Source of the DNA: Melampsora larici-populina 98AG31
Taxonomy: Eukaryota; Basidiomycota; Pucciniomycetes; Pucciniales; Melampsoraceae
Assembly (NCBI RefSeq): GCF_000204055.1
Contig: NW_006768767.1
Coordinates: forward strand, 2,123,621-2,187,620
Direction: 5' to 3'
Length of the DNA stretch: 64,000 nucleotides
Below are positions 10,352 to 22,600 of this stretch, one piece after another; position 1 is the first letter of the stretch, and every line of letters starts with the position of its first letter. The notes beneath the pieces were generated by a model. It was not told the origin of the DNA and made no database searches. It saw only the letters and a program-made list of their open reading frames with translations. The position numbers and the translations under genes are program-made.

Positions 10352-12010
10352 TCATCTGCCTGATTGATTTGCTTTTCTATCTTGGATGCAACACTTTTTG
10401 TATTTTTGAGCGTTGCTGTAGAGGGTATTGATGGCAATCTTGTTAAGCCCTTTCGCAGCGAGGTCTTCAGCAGGCAGGTCATCGTTGTTGATGTGTCTGA
10501 AATCGCTCACTCCCGCGTCTCTCAAAAGCTGCCTGGTAGAAGTATGTAAGTCGGGAGGCAAGGAACAGTAGTCTAGGAACCCGTCGATGCCATCTGGTCC
10601 GGAAGGGTCGTAAACAATGGGAGGCCCAGGGGACAATGAGGGCAGAGCAAAGGTGTTTGCTTGTTCAGTTTGGTTAGAAGTTTCTGGATCAGGGCGATTA
10701 GGATCATGAGCTGCTGAGGTTGACTTTTGGGGAGACCGAATGGTGTTGACGACGCCAACAAACAGACTTGCAATTGATGCCGCATCGAAGGGTTGTCCAA
10801 TCCCAGCAGTGTTGTCATTAGAACCTTTCTTTTTTTTTATCAAGTCATATTTCATATGAGCGGGGGGATGATGAAAATCTACCTCGTCATTATTCTGACA
10901 AATACACCCATTAGTTTCTGTGAAACAAAGACAGTGTTCACACAAAGAAAGCACTCACTTGGTGTTTGGCCCACTCCTGGGCTTTGTCTGCGGTCAGCGC
11001 GAAATATCAAATTGAATCTGTTGGATCGATGATAGGGGCATAGTTGTCATTGTAGTTAACATCTAGCTTGTGTTCTTTCACCAGTTTGGCTGCCCAAGCA
11101 TTTTCCGGAGACATAGCCTTCTCGGAGGTTGTGGTCGAATCCGAATCATAATAGCCCTCTTTGGCCTGATAGTTCAAAGATTATCAGGTACATACCATGT
11201 TGTTTCACAAGGTATTTTCACTTACAATTTTGGACTCGTACTCATCGGAGCCGGAACCATGGTCTTCCTTCTTCTTAGGTGGCTTTTGTTTTCGTTTTTC
11301 GGCTAGTTTTTTCTCCGCCAACGCTGTGATGACTTCAGCTCGGGTTGCCTGGAAAGGGAGGTGAAATCAGCTTGTGTATTGAGATGAGATGAAAGAGATA
11401 ACTGACTCGTTTGAGCTGTTCCTTGACTTTGTTGGGATGAAGAGCTACATAGACAATTCCGGCTTCTTTTTTGGGATAGTGGCCATGCGCATCTTCAACC
11501 CACGTCTGAACGTTGTTGGCCGTTAACAATTTGTGAGTTGTGTTTGTTCCTTTGGGAAAGGTTTGAGTTTTGTTAATGTAGACAGTCCACTTTCCAGCGT
11601 CCTTGACAATTGATTTCTTGATCAACATTGTCATAGATTTTCCTGTATCATTGTTGATTGCCGCTTGAGCGCATGCAGCCTTCAGTTCATCCAAGTTGAA
11701 CTGAGTTGACGTCCAGTTAACTGGACAACATGTGCCCTTATAAAGTGCAAAGCCCGACTTTTGCTCCTTGTTGGGGACATAGAATTCACAATCAAGGTAA
11801 AAAACGAAGTCTTCACTTTTGTCTTCATTGGCTTTGGGTGGTCCTGTTTCAGCTGATGTAGGCAATGTCTGTGAAGTAAGAGTGTTATCAAAATCAAAAG
11901 TGACAGACCTTTAATGGAAGATGCTGAAACAAAAGTATGAAGATATTCAAGCTTACCTGACGCCGATCCAAAGACCAATCCAGAAAGATTGGGTTCACGT
12001 GTGAACCCAT
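10352..12010 (-). pseudogene. Accessory gene of element B, SAM-like C-terminus (one in-frame TGA)
   Basis: Starts at ATG 12,010 (MGSHVNPIFLDWSLDRRQ, exon 1 to 11,957) and splices with GTAAGC to an exon at 11,869 (TLPTSAETGPPK). The large second exon (about 11,869-11,408) has YLDCEFYVPNK and EAGIVYVALHPNK. A lysine-rich exon (about 11,350-11,230) follows. The last exon has GPDGIDGFLDYCSLP to INTLYSNAQKY, a helical region like a SAM domain, as in the accessory gene of element A. An in-frame TGA (11,009-11,007) interrupts the exon containing NYNDNYAPIIDPTDS, and coding resumes with YFALTADKAQEWAKHQ. The gene runs toward the transposase gene and lies fully between the terminal repeats. No database family is recognised beyond the SAM-like fold, which is inferred from pattern only. 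Confidence 0.6.
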
Positions 12011-12205
12011 TAAGATCAATTTAGTTTCAGAAAAGTTTGATAATCACGATAATGTACTGTTGTGGTAGAGTGTGGTATCCTGCAATTTTTTTTCCGGGCT
12101 GCACCGGGTTTGATTTGGGTCAGCTGCGCAGCAGACTGCGGCCAAATTTGGCCTCACACCTCTTCTCTTGTGCGGTTGACCCGGTCATCCTTTTTAGCAA
12201 AGGTA

Positions 12206-12783
12206 GTACAAGGTACCATTGGGGATGCTCTTAGCAAGCATTAATAACAGGACCCCGGAAAGCTCCAGGGGAATATCCGACCTATGACCACCCCAAATTA
12301 AGGGCAGCAGCCGGCCCGGAGGTAGCCCGCGGGAAGATCGGGTGGGCTTCGCGCTGCCCGGTGTTTTCTGGCTTATTGTTCAAAAGAGTGTCAGGTCAAA
12401 ATTTGCATCAAAATCAACATATCTGGTGCATAACAAAGAAGCAACGCACAAACACCGGCCCTTCAGCTTGTGGGCATGTCAATAATACAAAAACTCAAAT
12501 ATTTGATTTTACAGTGTATTTACAAGTCTTGTGAGAGAGATTTAAGGATCGTAACAAAAAAACATTCTTAATGTACAGAAAAAGAAAATCTGATGATGTA
12601 ATTCCAAATATCTGAAAATGCATCTTTTCCATTACTATCATCATAAAACTTGAAACTGGACTACTTGTTGTAGGTGCCAATGATTTTGGTCTTTTTTCAG
12701 ATGCTTTTATCTCTGTGGGCATGGTAAACAATAGGGCTCAGTTCTTTTTCATGCTTCTTCTATCTTTGCTCATTGGGTAAGTG
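12206..12783. other. Stretch between element B and the giant KDZ element
   Basis: No gene is recognised. It is GC-richer at 12,240-12,370 (AGGTAGCCCGCGGG region) and AT-rich after that. GGGGATGCTCTTA at 12,221 resembles the end of the GAGCATC MITE family, but no partner end was found. Confidence 0.4.
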
Positions 12784-12791
12784 CTAGGTTG

Positions 12792-12930
12792 CACCTCTTG
12801 TGCACGTGAAACTCGGACCCGACCCGAGGATACTAGTACATGTATCCTCGCAGCGGATCCGAAGGAAAGCGGGCAGATGCATCCTAAGATGCTAGGATGC
12901 ATCTTTTGTGACCTCGCGAGGCTCTAAGTC
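12792..12930 (+). repeat. Left terminal inverted repeat of the KDZ element
   Basis: Contains two internal hairpins: GAGGATAC...GTATCCTC (about 12,836-12,860) and GATGCATCCTA...TAGGATGCATC (about 12,876-12,903). CCTCGCGAGG and CTCTAAGTC close the repeat. The hairpins are kept in the right copy, so they are probably functional as transposase-binding or strand-transfer structures. Confidence 0.9.
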
Positions 12931-13197
12931 CCACACCTTCTCTAAATGTACCAAACACCCCTCACACCCCTTCACACTCCACTTGGCCATTACTCCCGCA
13001 CTTTCACACATTTCACTCACCTACCACTGTAACCTTGCCTCTCGACGTGTAATACTCTCATACATCACATGTAATCCTACTCACTACATACAATATCACA
13101 TCACACCACTCGAGCAAGTATCTATCTATCAAAGATCTATCATCTCTTTGACACACCACATTCCACTTGAAAGTATCATCGCTTCTTTCATTATACC
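12931..13197. promoter_or_regulatory. Left subterminal region rich in TTCACAC-like motifs
   Basis: C/A-rich region between the terminal repeat and the HMG-like gene, with many TCACAC, TTCACAC and CACACC words. The right subterminal region (35,385-35,760) has the complementary GTGTGAA words, so the two ends are mirror-symmetric in motif content. It probably also contains the promoter and leader of the gene starting at 13,198. Role as transposase-binding region is inferred. Confidence 0.5.
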
Positions 13198-15044
13198 ATG
13201 GCACAATCCCCAACCCAAAAGCGGCAAATGCCCTCACGAGTCACTCGCCACACCAAGACACCTGGACCTGCTACATCTTCCCGTGCTAATCAATCCACTA
13301 ATAAAAACACCAAAAGATCAACTAATTGCAACCTAAAGCCAGCTGATAGGGCTAACCCCAATTCCACCTCGTCAGCCTCGTCAGACGAATCTGAAGATTC
13401 ATCAGAGGAGGAAAGTCCATGGGAGGATCAAGATGAAGACAATCAGGAAGAATCAGCTGAAGATCAACGTGCCAAAAGGCCACAAACACAGACTCAGACT
13501 AGTCTCCCCTTACCAAATCCGCCAATTGATCACAAAATCACACTTGAAAACTACAACGAACTCGACTTGGACATTTTCACAATCAATGAACTCCTCTCAG
13601 CCTCAGGACGCAAAACTCGTAATCGCATCCCTTCTGATATTCAGAAAGAATTGAAAAATCTTCAATTCATGTACCGGCGTGCCAAGAAATTGCTTGCATT
13701 AGCAGCTAAATGCCGTGAAAAGACAATAAATGAATTTCTGTAAGTCAGAGAAGATGTACCAACTCTTTGCTTTTCTTGGCTCCTCACATATGCTTATGCT
13801 TACCTCACCTAATTACTACTAATGGCAGGCATGAAGTCAGTATAAGAACCAAACGAAACTTCTATCAAAACTTTTTGAAGTATAGCATTGAAAGTTCTAA
13901 CACCAACAGTAAGTCGAGTCTCATCGGGTCCTCAATTTGAAACTTTCTCATTAATACCTTGTATGAAAGTGCCACCAAGGAATACCCAAGAAGGTTTCAA
14001 AGAGCGCAATCAATACCTAGGGACAACTTGGACCAACTTAGAACCGGAAGAGAAGGATATATTCAATGGCCGTATTTTTTTCTTCCTTGGATAACTAGCC
14101 TCTGGATGGGATCAGCCACCTGTAGAGCCTGGGACAGTACCTCTCGACGCCGAAGAAAAGGATACATATCTTCCAATTTTCAAATGCCTGGTTGATCTGG
14201 ATAAAGTTGCACGTGACCTAGGGCAAGCAAAATTTGGTCCGCATCTCCCAACTGCTAGACAGAACAAGGGTATTGAAGAGGTGGAACGAATTGAACATGA
14301 GGTAAACTTTCTTACACCCCTCACTCATTTGTTAGGTATTGCTCGACTAAAAAAAGTGTATTCAAACAATTTCAAATGAACCTAGCTTCAAACAGTTCAT
14401 ATCCGTTATGCTGTACACTACACCCTCATGGCAACCTCGTGGAACCCCGACACACGCAACGAGAAAGGTCAATGGGAAATGCAGTCGTCATCCTCGGACG
14501 ACTGGACCAGCTTGACCAATACTAAATGGAAGCTTCTTGAGCATTTTGTCCGGCATATCACACAATCTGATCTCAAAACAAAACCCACCCGAACTAAGAA
14601 ACCGCAGGCTAGTGATTTGCTTAAATCTCAACTCACAGCCAAGTTGAATGATCTTGTCCGTAAGTTGTTCCTTTCAATTACTGACCAAGTGCTGCATTTC
14701 ACTCACAGTCTCACTTTCTAGGACAATATCTCAAGCCTCCCTTCAACCACTTAGACTGCCACCCAAAGACTGCGTCCTCCCACTTAACATTAAAAGGTCG
14801 AACCTTCAAGGGCAATACACGTATGGAGGTCATACAACATGCCAACTCTCGTATGACAGAGGCACTCCTGGCAACTGCTTTTGAAAAGATGGCTGCCAGG
14901 ACACATCAGATGTGGGTAGATGACATAAATGATGGCTATTACGTAGTTGTTAAACAAGCAGATCCCAAGGAGAGTAACAAGGACCCCATTCCAGATGAGG
15001 ATGACAACAGCATAGTTGATCAGGAGGCAGAGAAGGAACACTGA
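13198..15044 (+). CDS. KDZ-element cargo protein with HMG-box-like segment
   Basis: Exon 1 starts at 13,198 (MAQSPTQKRQMPSRVTRH), with a basic then acidic Ser/Asp/Glu-rich tail (about residues 55-95), and ends at EFL before GTAAGT. Exon 2 follows a CAG acceptor near 13,830 (HEVSIRTKRNFYQNFLKYS). The next exon has ERNQYLGTTWTNLEPEEKD, close to the W...L..EEK pattern of HMG-box helix 2. Later exons carry ATSWNPDTRNEKGQWEMQ and RMTEALLATAFEKMAARTH and end with TGA at 15,044. Apart from an unresolved splice near 14,070-14,100 (TAA read in one frame), the gene looks intact. HMG proteins have been described as KDZ cargo; the assignment here rests on the short motif, so DNA bending or binding is likely but not certain. 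It reads away from the left end. Confidence 0.6.
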
Positions 15045-15099
15045 ATGTTGTATTAATTTTATCTTTGTCATGTGAGTTGTATTGATGAAAAAATGTAAT

Positions 15100-16560
15100 T
15101 CCCCCCTATTCACACTTGTGAAGAGGTGTGAAATTGTTTGAAACCTTCACACCTTCATGGGCGTGATGAAATTGTGAAAGACTTGATTCACAATCCATTA
15201 ACGCTTGTGAAGCAGTGTGAATATTTGACACTGCAATATTCAGTATATTCAGGAAACTTTCACACATGTGATGAAAGTGTGAAAGATGTGATTCACACCG
15301 TATTCACACTTGTGAAGAAGTGTGAAAATGTTATTCACACCCTGAAACCTTGGTCACTCCTTCATGGGTGTGTGAGATTGTGAAAGATGTGATTCACACC
15401 GTATTCACACGGGTGAAGAGGTGTGAAAATGTCATGCACACCTTGAAACCTTGGTCACTCCTTCATGGGTGTGTGAGATTGTGAAAGATGTGATTCACAC
15501 CGTATTCACACGGGTGAAGAGGTGTGAAAATGTTATTCACACCTTGAAACCTTGGTCACACCTTCATAGGCGTGGTGAGATTGTGAAAGATGTGATTCAC
15601 ACCGTATTCACACTTGTGAAGAAGTGTGAAAATGTTATTCACACCCTGAAACCTTGGTCACTCCTTCATAGGCGTGATGAAAGTGTGAAATATGTGATTC
15701 ACACCGTATTCACACTTGTGAAGAAGTGTGAAAATGTTATTCACACCTCTTAACCTTGGTCACTCCTTCATAGGCGTGATGAAAGTGTGAAAGATGTGAT
15801 TCACACCGTATTCACACTTGTGAAGAAGTGTGAAAATGGTATTCACACCTCTTAACCTTGGTCACTCCTTCATAGGCGTGGTGAGATTGTGAAAGAGGTG
15901 ATTCACACCCTATTCACACTTGTGAATAGGTGTGAAAATGTTATTCACACCTCTTAACCTTGGTCACTCCTTCATAGGCGTGATGAAAGTGTGAAAGATG
16001 TGATTCACACCATATTCACACTTGTGAAGAAGTGTGAAAATGTTATTCACACCTCTTAACCTTGGTCACTCCTTCATAGGCGTGATGAAAGTGTGAAAGA
16101 TGTGATTCACACCGTATTCACACTTGTGAAGAAGTGTGAAAATGGTATCCACACCTCTTAACCTTGGTCACTCCTTCATAGGCGTGGTGAGATTGTGAAA
16201 GAGGTGATTCACACCCTATTCACACTTGTGAATAGGTGTGAAAATGTTATTCACACTTTGCATTATTCAGGATATTCAGGAAACTCTCATCTCACACCCA
16301 TCTGTGAAAGTGTGAATAGTGTGATTCACACCCATCTGTGAAAGTGTGAATAGTGTGAATCACACTATTCGCACTTTCACAGATGGGTGAAAGCTGTGAT
16401 TCCAGTTCTGAACCCTTGAACAAAGCTTCACGGGTGCAATGACAGTGTGAAACTTTGTAATCACACTCCATCCACTTTGGTGAAGCGGTGTGCCAGGTGT
16501 GAATTCCATTTTCAAATCCTTAATTGAGACTTTCACAGGTGTAAGGTCAGTGTGAAAAGT
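15100..16560. repeat. 102-bp tandem array of TTCACAC/GTGTGAA-rich units
   Basis: The anchor CTCCTTCATAGGCG recurs at 15,559, 15,661, 15,763, 15,865, 15,967, 16,069 and 16,171, exactly 102 bp apart. Earlier anchors (15,357 and 15,458) are about 101 bp apart. Each unit holds about eight copies of GTGTGAA or TTCACAC in both orientations, forming nested short hairpins such as TTCACACTTGTGAA. Units decay at both ends (before 15,300 and after 16,270). It lies between the 3' ends of the HMG-like and KDZ genes. Open frames across it are repeat artefacts. Confidence 0.9.
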
Positions 16561-16653
16561 GGGAAATATTTTATTTCGATTCGGAACACATCCACCACTA
16601 AAGTGGATTGAAAAAGGAATGTGGAAGTTTTCTAAATATCTGTGACCTCTAGA

Positions 16654-19600
16654 CTAATCAAACTCATCGTCATCATGCTCAAGTATTTCATGATAAACAT
16701 CATCATAAACATCATCTTCCCCATTTTCTTCCTCTTCACCCACAATTGTTGGGACATGTACCATTGTTTCCCACTCCGCAAGACACTTTTTTACCATTGA
16801 TCTCCACTTTTCTTGTAATTCATCATCACTGCCTGTTTCACACACATTGTAAGGTTCCGATTGGTGCAGCAAGCTGATGATGGCGCCATTCCAGCTTAAC
16901 CACATCCGCCAAGCTTCCCGCGATAAAGTACAAGCAATTGCCAGCATCATATCTTTACTTGCCCATGTTGGGATGATGTCTACAATGAACACAAATTGAG
17001 GTATGTTACCAAACAAACACAAACAATCTTTGACAAAACATATCAACTCACCATTGGTGTTATTCTGATGTAGGTTGTCAATCTTGCCTTGATACTGAAC
17101 TGCCCAGTTCAGCATTTGTCTGGCCTCTTTTGCAATACGGCGAAGCTCCTCCGTACACCGACATACTGTGATGTAAGCTTCCATCCCTTCCTGGGTTGCT
17201 TCGTCAACGGCCCAAGGTTCAGTCGAGTGAATGATGCTACCAAAGTTGAGAAACGGGTGGCGTAAATCCATTGCTTCAACCTCTTGAAGAGTAGGGGTGG
17301 CCAGTGATGGGTCAGGTGCGAACTGCTCATTGTATTGCTTGGCAAGTCTGATATATGTAGCATGCTTTTGTCGTAGCTTAGTATTCTTCAGTAGTCGCAA
17401 AGTATTCATCTTTTTTTGAACATTAGTACCTATCACCAGTGAACATGTCAATGCAAGAATATGTTGAGACAAGTGAAACAATGACCGGATTTACCTCGAG
17501 CGTGACTGGCTCTCCTTCTATGCTCAATAACTCCCACCTTTGCACCAAGTAGCTTTCCTTTTGCAACACGGATTTTAACTAGAGGTTTTGCTTGAGCATC
17601 TGAGGATAGAATATTTTAGCGGGTGTGTGATTTTTCCGGACACTCGTTTCCGAAGAATAATGTATGGAAAAGGTGATGTCCGTGAAATTTCACTTTCGTC
17701 GGGCCAAAATGAAATTTTCCAAACATTAGTCATTTTCGAAATGTCCGGAAGAAAATGAAAGTAAAAAAACGTCCGGGAAATTGAGCCCTGAACACCTGAT
17801 TTATTGACTTTTCCAGATGACCTGTCCCAAACATTATGTCTCGCAAAAATTTTAGTATGTAAAAATATAAAATTGCGCAAAATATTACATTTTTACGGAC
17901 ATTCACTTGCGAACGTAACAGTTCGGCAAAATTGGTGGTTGGAAAAGTGCTTTTTCCAAATGCAATTATTCACTTTTCCGGACGATCTTTCACAAACATT
18001 TTTCCAACCAAAAAAAATACACCGACATGACAAAAGAAGCATTGTCTTTCTCTGCTATCAAGTGAAAGAAAGACATTGAAAAATGCATTTAAGGAAAGTA
18101 CAGAAAGGAAAGAAAAGTAATGGAAATTACACCGCAAACATAGGGACTTCATCAAGAAAGTCAAGAAAAAATTGATAAATGACAAAAACAAAAACATTTA
18201 AGGAAAGTTTAGAAGAGTAAAATTAAATGAAAAACAAGAATGAAAAGTGTAGAAAAAGGCAAAAGCATAGAAATAAACGAAAAAGAAAAAAATACAGATC
18301 CCACTACTTCTTACGCTTTGACTTCCGCAATTTACCGTTTCCGTGACCATTCTCTTGACTGGATCCCTTAACCTCTTCCTTATCATCATCTTCCACATCA
18401 ATCAAGGCATACCCTTTCCAACCCTTCAATTTTTTTGGACCTGGTTAGCAACAAAAGCAAAATGTGAGCAAGATACACAAGAACCAAAGGCAACATCGAT
18501 GAATCTCTGACCTTGACCTTTGGAAGGGCTTGATGTTGGTTTTGTTTCAGCAACCTCGTGTGTATCAGCGGCGGTTTCTGCGACATTGGCCGCAGGATGT
18601 AAGTTGACCCGAAGTTTCTTGGATTGCATGTTTGTTGGCGGAGGTTCTTCATCTTTGTTGTCATTTAACTTTCGTTTGTACGGTTTGGCTCTAACTCTCC
18701 GTTCTGGCGGTTTCACTTCTTGACCCTTCCCGGTCAATTGACCTTCATCATCGTCCTTTTTCGACGGTGATTTCACTGGTTGTTCTTCTTTGTGGTCTTC
18801 ATCTTCATCTGCAATTACATTTGCCTTTTGTTTAAGTATGGTACGGATGTTGCCGGATTGGTGTACTTCCCATGTTGCGCGTGTAGAAAAGAGATTCATC
18901 AAGACGTTGTAGACGTGAAGTGACTTCCCTTTTGAACCGGTGAACCAAAAAGGAGTCGAAAGCGCGTATAGACACTCTGACATCGAGTTCATCCAGCATC
19001 TGTTGCGGCGACCAGTTACCGTGGAACTTCTGAAACCTTGGAAGGTTGTCACTGGGTTGCGGTCTACGTTGAGCAATCCTTTTGGGCGGCCCACCTTTTT
19101 TTTTTTGGAAACAACACCCAGAAGAGCCTCTGTTGTGTCGGGAGGTTGTCCATCATTCTTTGGTTCACGATTTTTCCTGGTCTTTTTGGCCCAACCAAGA
19201 ATTTGCGCTACTTTCTCATAATTCTTAGTAGATCCGTACGCAATGGTGACACCTCGACAAAGGTCAACGTGATCCTTTTGGAGGCTCATGACCAAAGCGT
19301 AAAGTTGCACAAGTCCCACTTGAACGGTACAGTTACCTTCACTGACACCAATAACCAAATACCATCAGTATCATGTGGATCAAGTAAAAAACTGAAAAAA
19401 ACCTTACGAAATCATGTAATAAACCCGGTGAATTGACTCCTGGGCATTGGTAGTTTCGGGCATATCATCATCAAGGCCATCATCATCAATTTGCTTCCGT
19501 CGCGATTTGAATAACATCGCCTGAATGTTGCTCGCTTGCCACCAATCTATCCACCGTTTAGTTTGGGGGAAATCCCTTCGTAATGTGTCCACCTTTTCAT

Positions 19601-22600
19601 CGTAAGTTTTTCCTCCTGGAACATCTCGGTCGCACAAACTCATGGCAAGGTCTTCAAAATCACCCTGGCGTGTTGGACGCGGATTTAAAAAGTACAGATA
19701 GACAAATCAGTTGAATGTGTCTTTCATTTTGAGGTATGTATGAACTTCCAGATACCTCTTTACCGCGTGGAATGATCGCATTGTTCCTCTTCAAACGTGT
19801 AATTTGTTGCCTGAAATGTTCTTTGCAACCGCGCAGCTTTGACAATGCGACATTGTGATCCGTCTCGTTGAAAACTGACATATACGCGCTAATGAAACCA
19901 TTCTTCTGAGCTAAGGAGAAATCCACCACATTTCGAACAAGTGTATCGCGTTCTTCAACTGAAAGGTCGGAATCTTTGATCTGCTTCATCAATGTTTTGA
20001 AGTGAGCTAGATAATGCTTTTGACTGAGTCCTCTTAACCATGTCAATTGAATTGGTATCCACCTCTGAAGTACGTCACTGTACATTGAGGTTGAGAGCAA
20101 ATATCCATTTGCAAAGAATTTGTAAGTTACATCCGATAAAAGTCCACCGGTATATACACTTCCTTTTACTTTGGTCAAAAGCTGTTCAGCCATCCAAGCG
20201 GTTTGAAATGTCATGTGCATATTTTCTTTCCGCATGGATGTAGAAATAATTTCCAAGCCTCGTCTAACATGAAGAACAAAGGAATATTGGTATGAGGTTC
20301 TGATGGAAAGATATGTGAATATATATTTGGATAAAACAAGTACGTACTCAGCCCAAGTTTCCATGTCCAAAATGAAATTGTCGCCTGAACCCGGGATTTT
20401 CTTCTCAGGAATGATTCCGTTGTTCACCAGAATCCAACGTCGATAATACCCTAAGCGATGCAGATTGGCCAACGAAGGGTGGTAATTGCGAGCCGTGGTG
20501 ATTTCGCCTTTTCCCGCGGGGGCCCGACCAACCTGTGATATCATCATGTATTAATTGCCAATTTTTCGTGGAAGTGTTTTTAAAACAACGAACTTACTTT
20601 ATGTTGCAAAGGTCCCATATTGGGATTCTCAATTACCTTTTGAGCAAAGTCTTCCAAAGCGAGCTTGTCTGGCTTCCTACGTCTTGGCCAAGGATGGTCA
20701 TGAACACCTGAGTGTCGTAAAACACCCCATCCAGATGGAATGTGCTCATCCACCCGACAGATGGTGTCTTTGCACTTAATGAGTCGGAGGTAATCGTTGC
20801 AAAGTGCCGCGTCACACTTCCGTGGTCTGTGTGGACCAGAAAGTATGTTACATCACATTTCCAAAAAAAAAGCAAAAAAAAACACGAAATGAATGAAAAG
20901 AGCGGGACTTACTTAGATAACCATGCGTCAATCTTGCCTTTGCCAGTCGGCGGTGCACCAAGATTGTCGCAATCAGGGTTATTGCAAACAACGACGCCTA
21001 GGCAAGTGAAACGGACTGTCCGCCAGTCAGGTCGCTTGCTGGTACCACCTCCTGAAGTCGTGCTAACAAAACCAACAGTGAGCCAATTGGCACACTCTTG
21101 TTTCGGCTGTTTTACGAAAACGGTTGATCCATTGGGAAAAAGGGGATAACCTTGGCGATCAAGGGTAGTTCCGTGGTCGATGAAAGTTTGAAATGATGGA
21201 CGATCAAGAGGCAGTCCAAATGTCTTTTTACCCTTCTTGCCGACTTTCTCGGTGCGAGATTTGCTGCGAGATTTGTTTGTTTGAGCGGTCAAAATTTCAG
21301 CCTTCTGAGGTGGGCTTGTTTCCGCCTCGAGTAAATGTAAGCCAATATCTTGCTGGTACATGATCTGAGAAGTGTCTGAGTCTGACTCGTCATCCGAGTG
21401 GAAGAGTTCGTCGTCCGTCCAATCTTCGCCGGATTCACTCATTGGTAAATGTGTAATTTTTTTCGAAAATTGAAATTCAAAACGTTTGAAAGAATGATAT
21501 TGTCTTGGAAAAAAAGGAACTCGTGTTCGTATTAAAAAGAATGATGATTGTGGAGAAAGTTTTTATAATAAAATCACAAAGTTGATTCCAAATGATGGAA
21601 CGAGTTTGAATCAAATGTTATGATAAATGAAACTTGGAAAGGGACAGTTGAACTAGTTGAACTGTTGTTGCTGTTTGTTGTAAGAAGATCTAGCTAGATC
21701 AGAGATCATCGATTTGATGGTTGTGCCCTCCTTGTGGGATGCGTCTTGCGATCTCCAAAAGGGAAACATCCGTTCACAGGTTCCATAGACGGTTGAGGAT
21801 GTTGAGCTGCTTCATTGTCAAATCGCTTCGATAATGAATGAAGCCTTCATATTGATTTCGGTTTCTTTTTTGGTTTCTTTCAAAAGACTTCATACATATT
21901 GATCTCACTTTCTTTCGAAAGTCTGTCAAAAGATATAATTCGATAAGTTATGTCTGGAAAAGTGCATTTTTCTTGAGAGCTTTTCGATATTTGCGAAGAC
22001 TAATTTGCGGCCTTTTGGAAAGGCTGTGAAGCATGCATCGGAAAAGCCAACAATTGGTGGGTTTATGGTTTTTTTACATTCAATCTATTTTGCGCTCTTT
22101 GTTGTTCGGAGTGGTTGGTTTGGAAATTTGAATGGTGATCATAGTGGTAATACAACTTTCAGGGCTTTAATGACCCTTTTTTTTTTTACATACAATCCGA
22201 AATTTCACGTTGTCCGTGAAATTTCATTTTCTTCCGGGGAAAGTGGGATTTCACGGACAACACCTTTTCCGAACATCATTGTTCGGAAACGAGTGTCCGG
22301 AAAAATCTACGAACCCATATTTTAGTCAGTACGGCGGCGTTAGTCATGGGTACCTTACAGCGCTCAACATTGGAAGCACCTGATTTACCAGTGAGTTCAC
22401 ATAACTCGGCATCTCCAAGCTTCTCAGTAACACGCTCAATGGCTTTTTCAAGCAACACCAAGGTATTAGGAACACCACTAGCATGTCTATGCTTTCGACG
22501 GCGTCGCCTAGACCGTTTATTCTTGTCCATGGTTTCCAGCTTGTCCCTGATGGGAAAATTTCAATCTTAATCAGTATCTCTGCCCTCCCTGCCATTCAGT

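Larger units (their letters stand above)
8298..12203. mobile_element. Two-gene Tc1/mariner-like transposon B
   Basis: Inverted repeats of about 105-110 bp: CCTTTGCTAAAAAGGATGAC at the left and its complement at the right, continuing through TTTGGCCGCAGTCTGCTGCG. TA flanks both ends (8,296-8,297 and 12,204-12,205). It has the same plan as element A: a transposase gene on + at the left and a converging accessory gene on - at the right. The left TA is also the right-hand TA of element A, so the two elements abut. The transposase gene is broken by in-frame stops, so this copy is probably immobile by itself. Confidence 0.85.

Noticed and set aside
15138..15753. Long repeated open frames such as VIHTVFTLVKKCENVIHT
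   Set aside because: They are translations of the 102-bp tandem repeat. The unit length is a multiple of three, so a frame stays open; no gene signals.
15100..16560. Centromeric or telomeric satellite, or CRISPR-like array
   Set aside because: Confined to a transposon, about 11 decaying direct units without unique spacers, eukaryotic context.
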